From Halomonas sp. A11-A (lineage in GTDB: Bacteria; Pseudomonadota; Gammaproteobacteria; Pseudomonadales; Halomonadaceae): a DNA stretch of 64,000 nt. Shown in pieces: positions 54,685-64,000 of this stretch (positions are counted from its first letter, which is position 1; each line of letters opens with the position of its first letter). The notes below the pieces were generated by a model. It did not search any database and was not told the origin of the DNA. It worked only from the letters and a program-made list of their open reading frames with translations. The stretch spans positions 22,803-86,802 of the forward strand of contig NZ_QGTM01000010.1 of NCBI RefSeq assembly GCF_003182195.1. The letters are read 5' to 3'. Made by a program: the position numbers and the translations under genes.

Positions 54685-55560
54685 TCAAGAGGTCGGCCGG
54701 CGCTTGAACGAGGTGCGGCCCTCCCGGTAGGCGATAGCCAGGCCGCTGCCGATGATCAGAGCGCTGCCGACGAACACCCAGAGGTCCGGCATCTCGCCCC
54801 AGAACCACCAGCCCAGCAGCACCGCCCAGAGCATGGCGGTGTAGTCGAAGGGGGCGGCGATGGCCGCCGGGGCATGGCGGAAGGCCAGGGTGATGAAGGC
54901 CGTGGCGCCGACGCCGAACAGCCCCGAGCCGAGAAAGCCCAGCCAGTGCCCGGGGTGGGGCGTCTGCCACACCCAGGGCAGCGCCAGGCCGGTGATCACG
55001 AAGGGCACCAGGGTCATGTAGAAGACCATGGCCCAGAGGTGCTCGCTGCCCCCCCAGCGCCGCGCGGTGATCATCATCAGCGCATAGAAGACCGCCGCCC
55101 CGATCAGCACCAGCGACCCCGGATGGAAGGCCTCACCGCCCGGCCGTACCACGATCAGCACGCCCAGAAAGCCCACCAGCGACGCCACCAGCACCGGCCC
55201 CTCGATGCGCTCGCCCAACAGCGGCACCGAGAGCAGGGTGACGAACAGCGGCGCCACGAAGGCGATGGCGGTGGCCTCGGCCAGGGGCAGCAGGGTCAGC
55301 CCCAGCACGAAGCAGAACATGGTGCCGGTGTAGATCAACCCGCGCAGCAGGTGCACGCCTGGTCGCCGGGTGCGCAGCTTGCGCAGGCCGCCACCGAAAT
55401 AGGCCAGCAGCGCAATCAGCGGCAGCGAGACCAGGGTGCGGAAGAAGATGATCTGCAGCGGCGAGTGCACCTCGCCGAGCCACTTGGCGATGGCATCACC
55501 GATGGCCAGGCAGAGGACGCCCAGGCACATGAAGCCGATTCCCTTGAATGACGATGACAT
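54685..55560 (-). CDS. EamA-family (DMT) transporter, intact copy
   Basis: A 291-residue protein with ten hydrophobic spans in two EamA repeats, ending LGWWFWGEMPDLWVFVG and IIGSGLAIAYREGR. Members export metabolites or amino acids. The start at 55560 has GGGAGG before it. Its 3' end is the parent type of the remnant at 46651-46788, which shows that this gene originally lay next to thiE. Confidence 0.88.
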   Translation of the reverse strand: MSSSFKGIGFMCLGVLCLAIGDAIAKWLGEVHSPLQIIFFRTLVSLPLIALLAYFGGGLRKLRTRRPGVHLLRGLIYTGTMFCFVLGLTLLPLAEATAIAFVAPLFVTLLSVPLLGERIEGPVLVASLVGFLGVLIVVRPGGEAFHPGSLVLIGAAVFYALMMITARRWGGSEHLWAMVFYMTLVPFVITGLALPWVWQTPHPGHWLGFLGSGLFGVGATAFITLAFRHAPAAIAAPFDYTAMLWAVLLGWWFWGEMPDLWVFVGSALIIGSGLAIAYREGRTSFKRRPTS

Positions 55561-55597
55561 GCTCCCTCCCTGCACGACGCAACCGCGAACCCAAAGC

Positions 55598-55635
55598 GAC
55601 CACCCCGCCGACCAGTGGGCGGCGGGGTAGTGGTC
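55598..55635 (-). terminator. Terminator-like hairpin after the carboxypeptidase gene
   Basis: GACCAC and CCCCGCCG pair with CGGCGGGG and GTGGTC around a nine-base loop. In the minus direction it follows the carboxypeptidase stop by 52 bases and precedes eamA; no long U run is seen. Confidence 0.6.
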
Positions 55636-55686
55636 CCGTGAGGCTAGCGACTCTGCCGGCAGGCGGCAAGGCTGTGCGGGGTCGGG

Positions 55687-57051
55687 TCAGAGGCCGGCGT
55701 TGATCACCATGCAGTCGATGCCCTCGCGCGCCAGGTTGCGGCAGGCGCGATAGGCCTGGTTCTCGTCGAGGTTGACCAGCCGGGCGCGGAAGATGGCCTG
55801 GGGGCCGCTTACCTCGTTGATATCCACCCGAGCATTGAAGAGCTCCTGGCTCAGGCGGTCGGCGGCGCGGCTGGCGTGCTGGCGGGCGTTGTCGGGATTG
55901 GAGAAGGCCCCGACCTGCACCCCCCAGCTGGCGCTCGAGCCCACTGGCTCGAGCCGGTGCAGGGTCTCGGGACGCGACACCTCGGCCGCCTCGCTACGGG
56001 CGATCAAGTCGCGAATGGGGTCGTTGGTCGAGCCCTGGGCGGTCTGCGGCAGCGAGGGCTGGACCGTGGGCAGCAGCTCCGGCGCCTGCAGGCTGGCCAG
56101 CTGGCGCTCGAGCTCCGGCGAGGGGCCGGCCGGCATCACCGGGGCGGCCGGCCCCTCGCCATTTATCCGGTCGCCGGAAAAGTCCGCCTGGGCCACCCAG
56201 TCGCCGCGTCCGAAGAGCGAGGCACGCACGAAGCCGCGATCGAGCAGGTCGGCCATATGGGCATCCCGGGAGGCGGCGGTGAAGCCGCCCATCACCACCG
56301 AGACCAGGCGGCGGCCGTCGCGCACCGCCGAGGTGGCCACGTTGAAGCCGGAGGCGCGGATGAAGCCGGTCTTCAGGCCGTCGGCCCCCGCATAGTTACG
56401 CACCAGGCGGTTGTGGCTGTTGTGGGTGGCGCCACGGTAGGTGAAGCTCTGCCGCGAGAAGTAGTGGTAGTACTGCGGGAAGTCCTTCATCAGGCGGATG
56501 GAGAGGGTCGCCATGTCCCGGGCCGTGGTGGTCTGGCCGTTGTCGGGCAGGCCCGAGGCGTTGCGGAACACGGTGTTGGGCATCCCGAGCTCCCGTGCCC
56601 TGGCGGTCATCATCTGGCCGAACTGGCGCTCGCTGCCGCCCAGCGCCTCGGCCACCACCACGGCCACGTCGTTGGCCGAGCGCACGATCAGCGCCAGGAT
56701 CGCCTCCTCCACGGTGATGGTGGAGCCCCGCTTGAGCCACAGTTTGGAGGCCGGCATCGCCTCGGCCTGGGCCGAGACCGGCAGCGGCTGGTTGAGCCGC
56801 ATGGTGCCCTTCTCCAGCTCCTCGAAGAGCAGGTAGAGCGTCATCATCTTGGTCAGCGAGGCCGGATAGCGCGTGGCGTCGGCATTCGCCGCGTGCAGCA
56901 CCTCACCGCTCTCGACGTCCACCACGATGGCGGCGTAGCGCGGATTGGCCTGGGCCGTGGCGGTGATGGATATGGCCAGACACGCCAGCAGCGCGATCAC
57001 GACGATGCCATGGCGCCGGATTCTGGTTATGGTTGCGGTCACCATCTGCAT
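55687..57051 (-). CDS. D-alanyl-D-alanine carboxypeptidase with SPOR domain
   Basis: A 454-residue penicillin-binding protein of the PBP5/6/DacA type. After a signal peptide, the serine enzyme motifs are SLTK (about residue 65), SAN (about 123) and KTG (about 228). Residues about 375-450 form a SPOR domain (WGVQVGAFSNPDNARQHA), which binds denuded glycan at septa. E. coli DacA instead has a membrane-anchor helix; this SPOR form is seen in other proteobacteria. The enzyme trims stem pentapeptides. Confidence 0.92.
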   Translation of the reverse strand: MQMVTATITRIRRHGIVVIALLACLAISITATAQANPRYAAIVVDVESGEVLHAANADATRYPASLTKMMTLYLLFEELEKGTMRLNQPLPVSAQAEAMPASKLWLKRGSTITVEEAILALIVRSANDVAVVVAEALGGSERQFGQMMTARARELGMPNTVFRNASGLPDNGQTTTARDMATLSIRLMKDFPQYYHYFSRQSFTYRGATHNSHNRLVRNYAGADGLKTGFIRASGFNVATSAVRDGRRLVSVVMGGFTAASRDAHMADLLDRGFVRASLFGRGDWVAQADFSGDRINGEGPAAPVMPAGPSPELERQLASLQAPELLPTVQPSLPQTAQGSTNDPIRDLIARSEAAEVSRPETLHRLEPVGSSASWGVQVGAFSNPDNARQHASRAADRLSQELFNARVDINEVSGPQAIFRARLVNLDENQAYRACRNLAREGIDCMVINAGL

Positions 57052-57189
57052 TCCCTCTGGATTCCCTGCGTGCCGTCAAAAACGGCACTGCCTCATCAAG
57101 CATTATGAACGGGAATACTCGAGTGTACAGGGCGCCAGGGCAGGAAAAACGCCGCTATTTCACGCTTTCACATTTCTCCTGCCCCGAGT

Positions 57190-58230
57190 TCAGCCGATGC
57201 GTCCCTCCTCCACGGCGTGGCAGGCCACTTCGCTGCCGTCGCTGCGCGCGATCAGCACGGGGACCTCGGCCCGACAGCGCGCCTCGGCATGGGGGCAGCG
57301 CGGGTGGAAGGCGCAGCCCGAGGGCGGATGCACAGGGTTGGGCACCTCCCCCTCGATCACGGTGCGCTCGCGCCCCTCTCCCTCCAGCGACGGTACCGCT
57401 GCCAGCAGCATCCGCGAGTAGGGATGGTGCGGAGTGGCGAACAGCTGATCCGACGGGGCGATCTCGGCGATGCGCCCCAGGTACATCACCGCGATGCGGT
57501 CGGCCATGTGCTTGACCACCGCCATGTCGTGGCTGATGAAAAGGTAGGTGAGCCCGTACTGCGCCTGCAGATCCTTCATCAGGTTGAGGATCTGCGCCTG
57601 CACCGAGACATCCAGCGCCGAGGTGGGCTCGTCGCAGACCATGAACTCCGGCTCGTTGGCCAAGGCACGGGCGATGGAGATGCGCTGGCGCTGGCCGCCG
57701 GAGAACTCGTGGGGATAGCGGTTGGCGTCCGCCGCCGACATGCCCACCTGCTCGAGCAGCTCGCCCACCCGGCGGCGCCGGTCGACGCTGCTCATCTCGG
57801 GGCGGAAGAAGCGCAGCGGCTCGCCGATGATGGTGCCCACCCGCCACAGCGGGTTGAGGCTGGCGTAGGGGTCCTGGAAGATCATCTGGAAGCGCTGGCG
57901 GATCGCCGCCGACTGGCGGCCGGAGCGCCGGGCCAGGTCACTGATCTCCTGGCCGTCGAAGACCAGCCGGCCGCGGGTCAGGCCATAGAGCCCGACGATC
58001 AGCCGCGCCACCGTGGACTTGCCGCAGCCGGATTCCCCCACCAGGGCGAGGGTCTCGCCGCGGCGGATGGTAAAGCTCACCCCGTCCACGGCCTTGAGTG
58101 TCAGCTTCTCGGCGCGCTCCAGCACCCGGTTGAGCCAAGGCTTGGAGACATCGAAGTGGCGCGCCAGATCGGTGGCCTCCAGCAGCACCTCGCCGCCCTC
58201 GGCACTCGGAACAGGTTGCGTCTGGCTCAT
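57190..58230 (-). CDS. dppF: Peptide ABC transporter ATPase, DppF-like
   Basis: A 346-residue ATPase: [24 protein letters not shown] and [12 protein letters not shown], with the OppF-type C-terminus [20 protein letters not shown] containing the four-cysteine iron-sulfur-type motif. It is the last gene of the operon and overlaps the preceding ATPase gene (ATGA). Confidence 0.92.
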   Translation of the reverse strand: MSQTQPVPSAEGGEVLLEATDLARHFDVSKPWLNRVLERAEKLTLKAVDGVSFTIRRGETLALVGESGCGKSTVARLIVGLYGLTRGRLVFDGQEISDLARRSGRQSAAIRQRFQMIFQDPYASLNPLWRVGTIIGEPLRFFRPEMSSVDRRRRVGELLEQVGMSAADANRYPHEFSGGQRQRISIARALANEPEFMVCDEPTSALDVSVQAQILNLMKDLQAQYGLTYLFISHDMAVVKHMADRIAVMYLGRIAEIAPSDQLFATPHHPYSRMLLAAVPSLEGEGRERTVIEGEVPNPVHPPSGCAFHPRCPHAEARCRAEVPVLIARSDGSEVACHAVEEGRIG

Positions 58231-59315
58231 CGGGTCACCTCCTGGGTGTCGCGGGGGGCGTCACGGCGCGCCACGGGGTTCTCCGGGTCGTGTAGCCAGC
58301 AGGCCGCCTGACCGGCGCCGGCGGGCAGCAGCTCCGGGCGCTCGATGCGGCAGCGCTCGGCGGCGTGGGGGCAGCGCGGGTTGAAGGCGCAGCCCGGCGG
58401 GATCGCCGCCAGGCGTGGCATGGCACCCTCGATCTGGTAGAGCCGCTCGCGGCGCTCGGCCAGGCTCGGGATGGAGGCCATCAGCCCCTCGCTGTAAGGG
58501 TGCTGCGGGCGGCGGATCACCTCCTTCACCGGGCCGATCTCGATCAGCCGCCCGGCATACATCACGGCGACGCGATCCGCGGTCTCGGCGATCACCCCCA
58601 TGTCGTGGGTGACCAGCATCACCGCCGCACCGCGCTCGGCGCAGACCCGCTTGAGCAGCGCGAGGATCTGCGCCTGCACCGAGACGTCCAGCGCCGTGGT
58701 GGGCTCGTCGGCGATGATCAGCTCCGGCTCCGCGGCCAGCGCCAGGGCAATCACCACCCGCTGGCGCATGCCGCCGGAGAACTGGTGGGGGTAGCTGTCC
58801 AGGCGCGTCTCCGGGGCGGGAATGCCCACCTCGGTGAGCAGCGACACCGCCCGGGCCCGGGCCTGCCTCTCGTTCATGGGCAGGTGGGCGCGGATGGTCT
58901 CCACCAGCTGGTCGCCGATGGAGAAGAGCGGGTTCAGGCTGGTGAGCGGATCCTGGAAGATCATCCCGATATGACGCCCGCGCAGGGGCACGAAGTCCTC
59001 CTCTGGGAGGTTATCGATGCGTCGCCCCGCCAGGTGGATCTCGCCGCCGGCGATATGGCCCGGCGGCTCGAGCAGCTGGATCACGGCGTTGCCGGTCATC
59101 GACTTGCCGGCGCCGGACTCCCCCACCACGCCGAGCACCTCGCCCGGGGCGATATCGAAGGAGACGTCGTCCAGCGCCACCAGGGTGGCGTGGCGGGTGG
59201 GGAACTCCACCCGCAGATGGCGCACGCTGAGCACGGGCTCCCGCTCGCCGTCGGGCTTGTGGCCCATGGCGGCGTCGGCCACGCCTTGTCTATCGGAGCT
59301 TGGGGTTGAGGACAT
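58227..59315 (-). CDS. dppD: Peptide ABC transporter ATPase, DppD-like
   Basis: A 362-residue ATPase: GESGAGKSM (Met in place of the usual Thr or Ser after Lys-Ser), [27 protein letters not shown] and the OppD/F tail [17 protein letters not shown]. It overlaps the permease gene by 26 bases; a GTG three bases earlier could also start it. It pairs with DppF. Confidence 0.92.
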   Translation of the reverse strand: MSSTPSSDRQGVADAAMGHKPDGEREPVLSVRHLRVEFPTRHATLVALDDVSFDIAPGEVLGVVGESGAGKSMTGNAVIQLLEPPGHIAGGEIHLAGRRIDNLPEEDFVPLRGRHIGMIFQDPLTSLNPLFSIGDQLVETIRAHLPMNERQARARAVSLLTEVGIPAPETRLDSYPHQFSGGMRQRVVIALALAAEPELIIADEPTTALDVSVQAQILALLKRVCAERGAAVMLVTHDMGVIAETADRVAVMYAGRLIEIGPVKEVIRRPQHPYSEGLMASIPSLAERRERLYQIEGAMPRLAAIPPGCAFNPRCPHAAERCRIERPELLPAGAGQAACWLHDPENPVARRDAPRDTQEVTR

Positions 59316-60255
59316 CACGCAACCAGTCTCCCAGCAGGTTGACGGAGAGCGCCAGCAGCAGCAGCGCCACCCCGGGGAAGAGCAGGATCCACCACTCTCC
59401 CGAGAACATGTAGTCCTGGCCGACCCGGATCAGGGTCCCCAGGCTCGGCTGGGTGGCCGGCATGCCGACCCCCAGGAACGACAGCGTCGCCTCGGCGATG
59501 ATGGCGAGGGCCAGCCCGATGGTGCCGATCACCAGCACCGGGCGCATCACGTTGGGCAGGATGTGCTGGAAGAGGATGCGGTGGTCCGGCAGGCCGATCA
59601 CCCGGGCCGCCTGCACGTACTCCTTGCCCTTCTCCACCATGGTCGCCCCGCGCACCGCCCGGGCGTACTGCACCCAGTCGGAGAGCCCGATGGCCACGAT
59701 CAGCACGATGATCGCCACCTCGGCGTGCATCGAGCGCGGCAGGAAGCCGCGAATCACGCCGAAGATCAACAGCGCCATCAGGATCGACGGGAAGGTGAGC
59801 TGGACATCGGCGATGCGCATGATCAGGGCATCGCGCCAGCCGCCGCGGAAGCCCGCCATCAGGCCCAGGGCGGTGCCCAGCGCCAGGGCGAAGAGCACCG
59901 CGGCGAAGCCCACCAGCAGCGAGATGCGCGAGCCGTAGAGGATCGCCGAGAAGACGTCACGGCCCTGGCTGTCGCTGCCCAGCAGGTAGAAGTTGCCGGT
60001 GAAGTCCGAGGTGGTCAGCGGCGGGCTGAAGGCGTCGATCAGCTCCAGCTGGCGCGGATCGAAGGGGTTCTGCGGCGCGATCCAGGGGGCGAACAGGGCC
60101 CCGGCGAACATCGTCAGGGTCACCAGGGTGGCGATTATCACCACCGGCTGGCGCTTCCATGAGTAGACGATGTCGCTGGCCAGGAAGGTTCGCAGGGGCC
60201 CCGGCGGCTTCGCTACAGCGGGCGAGCCGTCGGTTCGTTGCACGTCCTGGCTCAT
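59290..60255 (-). CDS. dppC: Peptide ABC transporter permease, DppC-like
   Basis: A 321-residue permease with an N-terminal OppC extension, six spans and the EAA loop EYVQAARVIGLPDHRILFQHILPNV. LGSDSQGRDVFSAILYG is the OppC signature. Its start overlaps the dppB stop. I used the ATG at 60255; the longer open frame upstream is antisense to dppB. Confidence 0.93.
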   Translation of the reverse strand: MSQDVQRTDGSPAVAKPPGPLRTFLASDIVYSWKRQPVVIIATLVTLTMFAGALFAPWIAPQNPFDPRQLELIDAFSPPLTTSDFTGNFYLLGSDSQGRDVFSAILYGSRISLLVGFAAVLFALALGTALGLMAGFRGGWRDALIMRIADVQLTFPSILMALLIFGVIRGFLPRSMHAEVAIIVLIVAIGLSDWVQYARAVRGATMVEKGKEYVQAARVIGLPDHRILFQHILPNVMRPVLVIGTIGLALAIIAEATLSFLGVGMPATQPSLGTLIRVGQDYMFSGEWWILLFPGVALLLLALSVNLLGDWLRDVLNPKLR

Positions 60256-61229
60256 TTGGCACCTCCCTGCACCCGCAGGCGCGGGTCGACCGCGTAGTAG
60301 AGCAGGTCCACCACCAGGTTGATGACAACGAACACCAGGGCAATCATCATCAGGTAGGCCGCCATCACCGGGACGTCGACGAAGCGCACCGCGGTGATGA
60401 ACAGCGCCCCGACGCCGGGCCACTGGAACACCGTCTCGGTGATGATGGCGAAGGCGATGATGGTGCCGAGCTGCAGGCCGATGATGGTGATCACCGGGAT
60501 CAGGGTGTTCTTGAGGGCGTGGCGCAGGTTGACCACCCGCTTCGACAGCCCCCGGGCCCGGGCGAACTTGATGTAGTCGGTGCGCAGCACCTCGAGCATC
60601 TCGGCGCGCACCAGGCGCATGATCAGCGTCAGCTGGAAGAGTCCGAGAGTGATGGCCGGCAGGATCAGCGAGCGTAGCCCGCTGCCGGTGAGCAGGCCGG
60701 TGTTCCACCAGCCCAGGTCGACCACCTGGCCGCGGCCGAAGGCCGGCAGCCAGCCCAGTTCCACGGCGAAGACGTAGATCAGCAGGATGCCGATCAGGAA
60801 GGTGGGCAGCGACACCCCGATCAGCGAGGCGGTCATGATGAACTTCGACAGCCAGTTGCCGCGCTGGATGGCGGTGTAGATGCCGAGCACGATGCCCATG
60901 ACCACGGCGAAGATCGCCGAGATGATGGCAAGCTCCAGGGTCGCCGGCAGGCGCTCGAGGATCAGGTCGCTGACCGAGCGCGCCGAGCGGTAGGAGATGC
61001 CGAACTCGAACTGGGCGGCATTGACGATGAACTGCCAGAACTGCACCACCACCGGCTGGTCGAGCCCCAGCTGGGCGCGCAGCGCGGCGCGGTCGGCCTC
61101 GGTGGCCTCCTGGCCGAGCATGTTGAGCACCGGGTCGCCGACGTAGTGGAACAGCGAGAAGGCGATGAGCGCGACCACGAACATCACGAAGATGGCCTGC
61201 AGCACGCGCTGGATCAGGAAAGCGAGCAT
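60252..61229 (-). CDS. dppB: Peptide ABC transporter permease, DppB-like
   Basis: A 325-residue permease of the DppB/OppB family with six spans. It starts MLAFLIQRVLQAIFVMFVVALIAF; the EAA loop is DYIKFARARGLSKRVVNLRHALKNTLIPV-like. It forms the channel with DppC. It follows the binding-protein gene after a hairpin of 70 bases total spacing. Confidence 0.93.
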   Translation of the reverse strand: MLAFLIQRVLQAIFVMFVVALIAFSLFHYVGDPVLNMLGQEATEADRAALRAQLGLDQPVVVQFWQFIVNAAQFEFGISYRSARSVSDLILERLPATLELAIISAIFAVVMGIVLGIYTAIQRGNWLSKFIMTASLIGVSLPTFLIGILLIYVFAVELGWLPAFGRGQVVDLGWWNTGLLTGSGLRSLILPAITLGLFQLTLIMRLVRAEMLEVLRTDYIKFARARGLSKRVVNLRHALKNTLIPVITIIGLQLGTIIAFAIITETVFQWPGVGALFITAVRFVDVPVMAAYLMMIALVFVVINLVVDLLYYAVDPRLRVQGGAK

Positions 61230-61248
61230 GGGATTACCAAAGCGTTAT

Positions 61249-61280
61249 GCCCCCCGGCCGCTTGTGGCAGCCGGGGGGGC
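61249..61280 (-). terminator. Intercistronic hairpin between dppA and dppB
   Basis: GCCCCCCGGC and GCCGGGGGGGC form a stem of ten pairs with one bulge and an 11-base loop. Such hairpins after binding-protein genes often give partial termination or protect the upstream mRNA, raising DppA over the membrane parts. Confidence 0.7.
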
Positions 61281-61298
61281 CTGGGCGTTACCAACGAC

Positions 61299-62879
61299 TC
61301 AGTCGTTGAACTTCAGGTACTTGAAGTGCGGGGTATTCTCGCTCTGCACCTTGAAGTCGATATCGTCACGCATCGACCAGGTGAGCATCTGATGGTGGAT
61401 GGGCACGTAGACGATCTCGTCGTGCACGATCTGCCACGCCTCCTCGATCATGGCGTTACGCGCCTCCTCGTCGATCTCCTGGCCCATGGCCACGGTCAGC
61501 TCGTCGACCCGCTCGTCGGAGTAGCCGGTGAAGTTCCAGCTGCCGCGATCGCCATCCTTGGTGTGGTAGAGGTAGTTGAAGACGTATTCGGAGTCCATGG
61601 TCGGCACGCCCCAGCCGAGCATGTAGAAGTCGTACTCCTCCCGGGCCAGCTCGGCGAAGTGCAGCGAGCGGGTCTGGGCCACCAGGTCCACGGTGATGCC
61701 GATGCGCGCCAGCATGCTGACCACCGCCTGGCAGATCTGCTCGTCGTTGACGTAGCGGTCGTTGGGGCAGTGCAGGGTGACCCGGAAGCCATCGCCGTAG
61801 CCCGCCTCCGCCATCAGCTCGTTGGCGCGGTCGATATCGGCGGGCAGCACCTCGTCGAGCACCTCTGAATAGCCGTTGACGAAGGGCGGCGCGATCATGC
61901 CGGCGGGCTGGGAGTTGCCGCGCATCACCGCCCGCTGGATGGTGGTCTGGTCCACGGCCAGGTCGATCGCCTCGCGCACGCGGCGATCGGCGAAGGGGTT
62001 GTCGTCGGTGTCGGCGGTGCGCAGCTCGGTGGAGCCGATATCCATGCCCAGGAAGATGGTGCGGTTCTCCGCCCCCTGCTCGTTCTTGAGGCCCGGGGCG
62101 TTGGCAAGGCGCTCGATGTCCTGCACCGGGGTCTCCTGGAGCAGGTCGACCTCGCCGGAGAGCAGCGCCGCCACTCGGGTGGCCGCCGACTCGATGGGGG
62201 TGAAGATCAGTTCGGAGATCTCCATAGGGTAGTGGTCGATGCCCCAGTAGTCGTCGTTGCGGACCAGCACGGTGCGCACGTCGGGCTCGCGACTCACCAC
62301 CCGGAAGGGGCCGGTGCCGTTGGCGTTGCGCACCGCGTGGGTCTCCTCGCCTGCGGCGTAGTTCTGCGGCTCCTCGACGCCGTGCTCCTCGGCCCACTCG
62401 CGGCTCATGATGAAGAGGTTGGTGAGGTTGTTGGGCAGCAGCGGGTTGGGGTCGTGGGTCTCCACGTGCACCGTGTAGTCGTCCTCGGCGCGCACCTCCT
62501 TGATGGAGGTGAGCAGGCCGCGCATATCGGCGTGCTCGTGACGCGCCCGGTTCAGCGAGAAGACCACGTCATCGGCGGTCAACGCCTGGCCCTCGTGGAA
62601 GGTGACACCCTCGCGGATCTTGAAGACCCAGACGTGGGGGTCGTCCTCATGGACATGCCACTCGGTGGCCAGGCCCGGCTGGTACTCCACGTCCATGTCC
62701 TGGTAGATCAACACGTCGAAGATCTGGTGGTTCAGTGCGTGGGTCGGTCCCTCGTTCTGGGAGTGGGGGTCGAGTGTCAGGCCGTCGGCGGAGCGGGTCC
62801 AGCGCAGGGTCTCGGCATGGGCAGCGGAGGCGACCATGGCGGCCGCCATGGCGGAAACGAGCAGTGTCTTCCTGAACAT
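61299..62879 (-). CDS. dppA: Peptide ABC transporter substrate-binding protein, DppA-like
   Basis: A 526-residue cluster C binding protein with a signal peptide (cut near AHA-ETLRW). LATEWHVHEDDPHVWVFKIREGVTFHEGQ and PFADRRVREAIDLAVDQ are SBP family 5 signatures. The ligand may be di- or oligopeptides, or another solute of this family. GAGGA precedes the ATG. It leads the dppABCDF-type operon; sdaA lies 113 bases upstream on the same strand. Confidence 0.92.
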   Translation of the reverse strand: MFRKTLLVSAMAAAMVASAAHAETLRWTRSADGLTLDPHSQNEGPTHALNHQIFDVLIYQDMDVEYQPGLATEWHVHEDDPHVWVFKIREGVTFHEGQALTADDVVFSLNRARHEHADMRGLLTSIKEVRAEDDYTVHVETHDPNPLLPNNLTNLFIMSREWAEEHGVEEPQNYAAGEETHAVRNANGTGPFRVVSREPDVRTVLVRNDDYWGIDHYPMEISELIFTPIESAATRVAALLSGEVDLLQETPVQDIERLANAPGLKNEQGAENRTIFLGMDIGSTELRTADTDDNPFADRRVREAIDLAVDQTTIQRAVMRGNSQPAGMIAPPFVNGYSEVLDEVLPADIDRANELMAEAGYGDGFRVTLHCPNDRYVNDEQICQAVVSMLARIGITVDLVAQTRSLHFAELAREEYDFYMLGWGVPTMDSEYVFNYLYHTKDGDRGSWNFTGYSDERVDELTVAMGQEIDEEARNAMIEEAWQIVHDEIVYVPIHHQMLTWSMRDDIDFKVQSENTPHFKYLKFND

Positions 62880-62992
62880 CTTGTTGTTCCTCGTTCAAGC
62901 GTTTGATGGGCTCAGGCCCTGAGAGGGTTCTCCCATAACGTAGACGAGAAAGGAAGGCATCGGCCGTCAACGCTTTCAGCGCTGCCTCGTCC

Positions 62993-64000
62993 TCAACATT
63001 CGATGGCGTTGACCGCCAGCCCCCCCATCGAGGTCTCCTTGTACTTCGCCTGCATGTCGGCCCCGGTGTCGCGCATGGTGCGGATCACCTTGTCCAGGGA
63101 GATGAAGTGCTCGCCGTCGCCGCGCAGCGCCATCTGGGCGGCGTTGATCGCCTTCACCGAGGCGATGGCGTTGCGCTCAATGCAGGGCACCTGAACGAGC
63201 CCCCCCACCGGGTCGCAGGTCAGCCCCAGGTTGTGCTCCAGGCCGATCTCGGCGGCGTTCTCCACCTGGGCCACGCTGCCCCCCATCACCTCGGTGAGGC
63301 CGGCGGCGGCCATGGCGCAGGCCGACCCCACCTCGCCCTGGCAGCCCACCTCGGCGCCGGAGATCGAGGCGTTCTTCTTGCACAGGATCCCCACCGCCCC
63401 GGCGGCGAGCAGGAAGTCCACCACGTCGCGCTCAGAGGCCCCCTTCTGGAACTGCATGTAGTAGTGCAGCACTGCGGGGATGATGCCCGCCGCGCCGTTG
63501 GTGGGGGCGGTGACCATGCGCCCGCCGGCGGCGTTCTCCTCGTTGACCGCCAGGGCGTAGAGGTTGACCCAGTCCATGGCCGACATGGTCGAGGCAATCA
63601 GCGAGGGGCTCTCCTCGGCCGCCAGCAGCCGCTGGTGCAGCGAACGGGCGCGCCGGCGCACGTTGAGCCCACCGGGCAGCACCCCCTCGGCCTCCAGCCC
63701 CCTGGCCACGCAGGCCTTCATGGCCTGCCAGATCCGGCACAGCTCGGCGCGCACCTCGGCCTCGCTGCGCCAAACCTTCTCGTTCTCCAGCATCAGCTCG
63801 CTGATGCGCAGGCCGCTCTCCCGGCACATGCGCATCAGGTCGTCGGCGGTCTGGAAGTCGTAGGGCAGCGCGGTGGTGTCGCTGTCGAGCTCGCCCCGCT
63901 CGGCCTGGGCCTCGTCGATGACGAAGCCGCCGCCCACCGAGTAGTAAGTGTTCTGGTAGAGCTCGCCGGCGTGGCCGTGGGCGATCAGGCGCATGGCGTT
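62993..64000 (-). CDS. sdaA: L-serine ammonia-lyase, N-terminus cut by the window edge
   Basis: At least 335 residues of a single-chain L-serine dehydratase, an iron-sulfur enzyme that makes pyruvate and ammonia from serine. Cluster cysteines fit [26 protein letters not shown] (around 63300-63390), with [19 protein letters not shown] and the normal C-terminal end NAIEC. The frame stays open to base 64000, so the start lies beyond it. Confidence 0.93.
   Translation of the reverse strand, partial: NAMRLIAHGHAGELYQNTYYSVGGGFVIDEAQAERGELDSDTTALPYDFQTADDLMRMCRESGLRISELMLENEKVWRSEAEVRAELCRIWQAMKACVARGLEAEGVLPGGLNVRRRARSLHQRLLAAEESPSLIASTMSAMDWVNLYALAVNEENAAGGRMVTAPTNGAAGIIPAVLHYYMQFQKGASERDVVDFLLAAGAVGILCKKNASISGAEVGCQGEVGSACAMAAAGLTEVMGGSVAQVENAAEIGLEHNLGLTCDPVGGLVQVPCIERNAIASVKAINAAQMALRGDGEHFISLDKVIRTMRDTGADMQAKYKETSMGGLAVNAIEC

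Overview
The window is high-GC DNA whose gene content and protein style fit a gammaproteobacterium of the Halomonas group (Halomonadaceae): ZnuABC, Dpp, EptA, thermostable-hemolysin and YgiD homologues, dense ATGA-type gene overlaps and strong GGAGG ribosome sites. This placement is inferred from protein character only; there is no rRNA gene.

Bases 1-12,000 hold a complete type I-E CRISPR-Cas island: a 30-repeat array (263-2061), a short AT-rich leader, then on the minus strand cas3, cse1, cse2, cas7, cas5, cas6e, cas1 and cas2. The island lies between two near-identical copies of the last 192 bp of a host gene (3-194 and 11800-11991). Between cas3 and cse1 sit a plus-strand DUF29 gene and, unannotated by any ORF, a crRNA-like element at 8379-8457: a degenerate repeat keeping the stem and the 5' handle, a short pseudo-spacer, and a second repeat-like hairpin that doubles as a terminator. 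The pseudo-spacer seed matches the DNA just upstream of cse1 at 10 of 11 positions, the one mismatch being position 6. I read this as a candidate CreR-type RNA by which Cascade would repress its own operon; it is the main discovery claim here.

Bases 12,000-29,200 are chromosomal: a znu zinc-uptake operon behind a Zur-like box, an acyl-CoA degradation cluster (orphan binding protein, two CoA ligases, acyl-CoA dehydrogenase, thiolase, AraC regulator), an AttEFGH-like ABC exporter with a CrtC/AttH-type lipoprotein, ygiD and gloA. Bases 29,400-43,100 carry an NlpC/P60 lipoprotein, a PhoPQ-like two-component system with two PepSY proteins, and an operon (thermostable hemolysin, AMP ligase fused to a haem-oxygenase-like diiron domain, SDR, TPR protein, QseBC/PmrAB-like system) next to eptA. 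CTTAAG-N5-CTTAAG-like boxes precede five transcription units here, suggesting one local regulon.

Bases 43,200-46,650 have a SulP transporter and a TPP riboswitch controlling thiM-thiE. A second, lower-GC island (about 46,789-54,684) encodes a NitT/TauT-type ABC importer, a creatininase-family enzyme, two SDRs, a ureohydrolase and a LysR regulator; it is also bracketed by a duplicated gene 3' end (eamA). The rest is eamA, a D,D-carboxypeptidase with a SPOR domain, a dppABCDF-type operon and the 3' part of sdaA.
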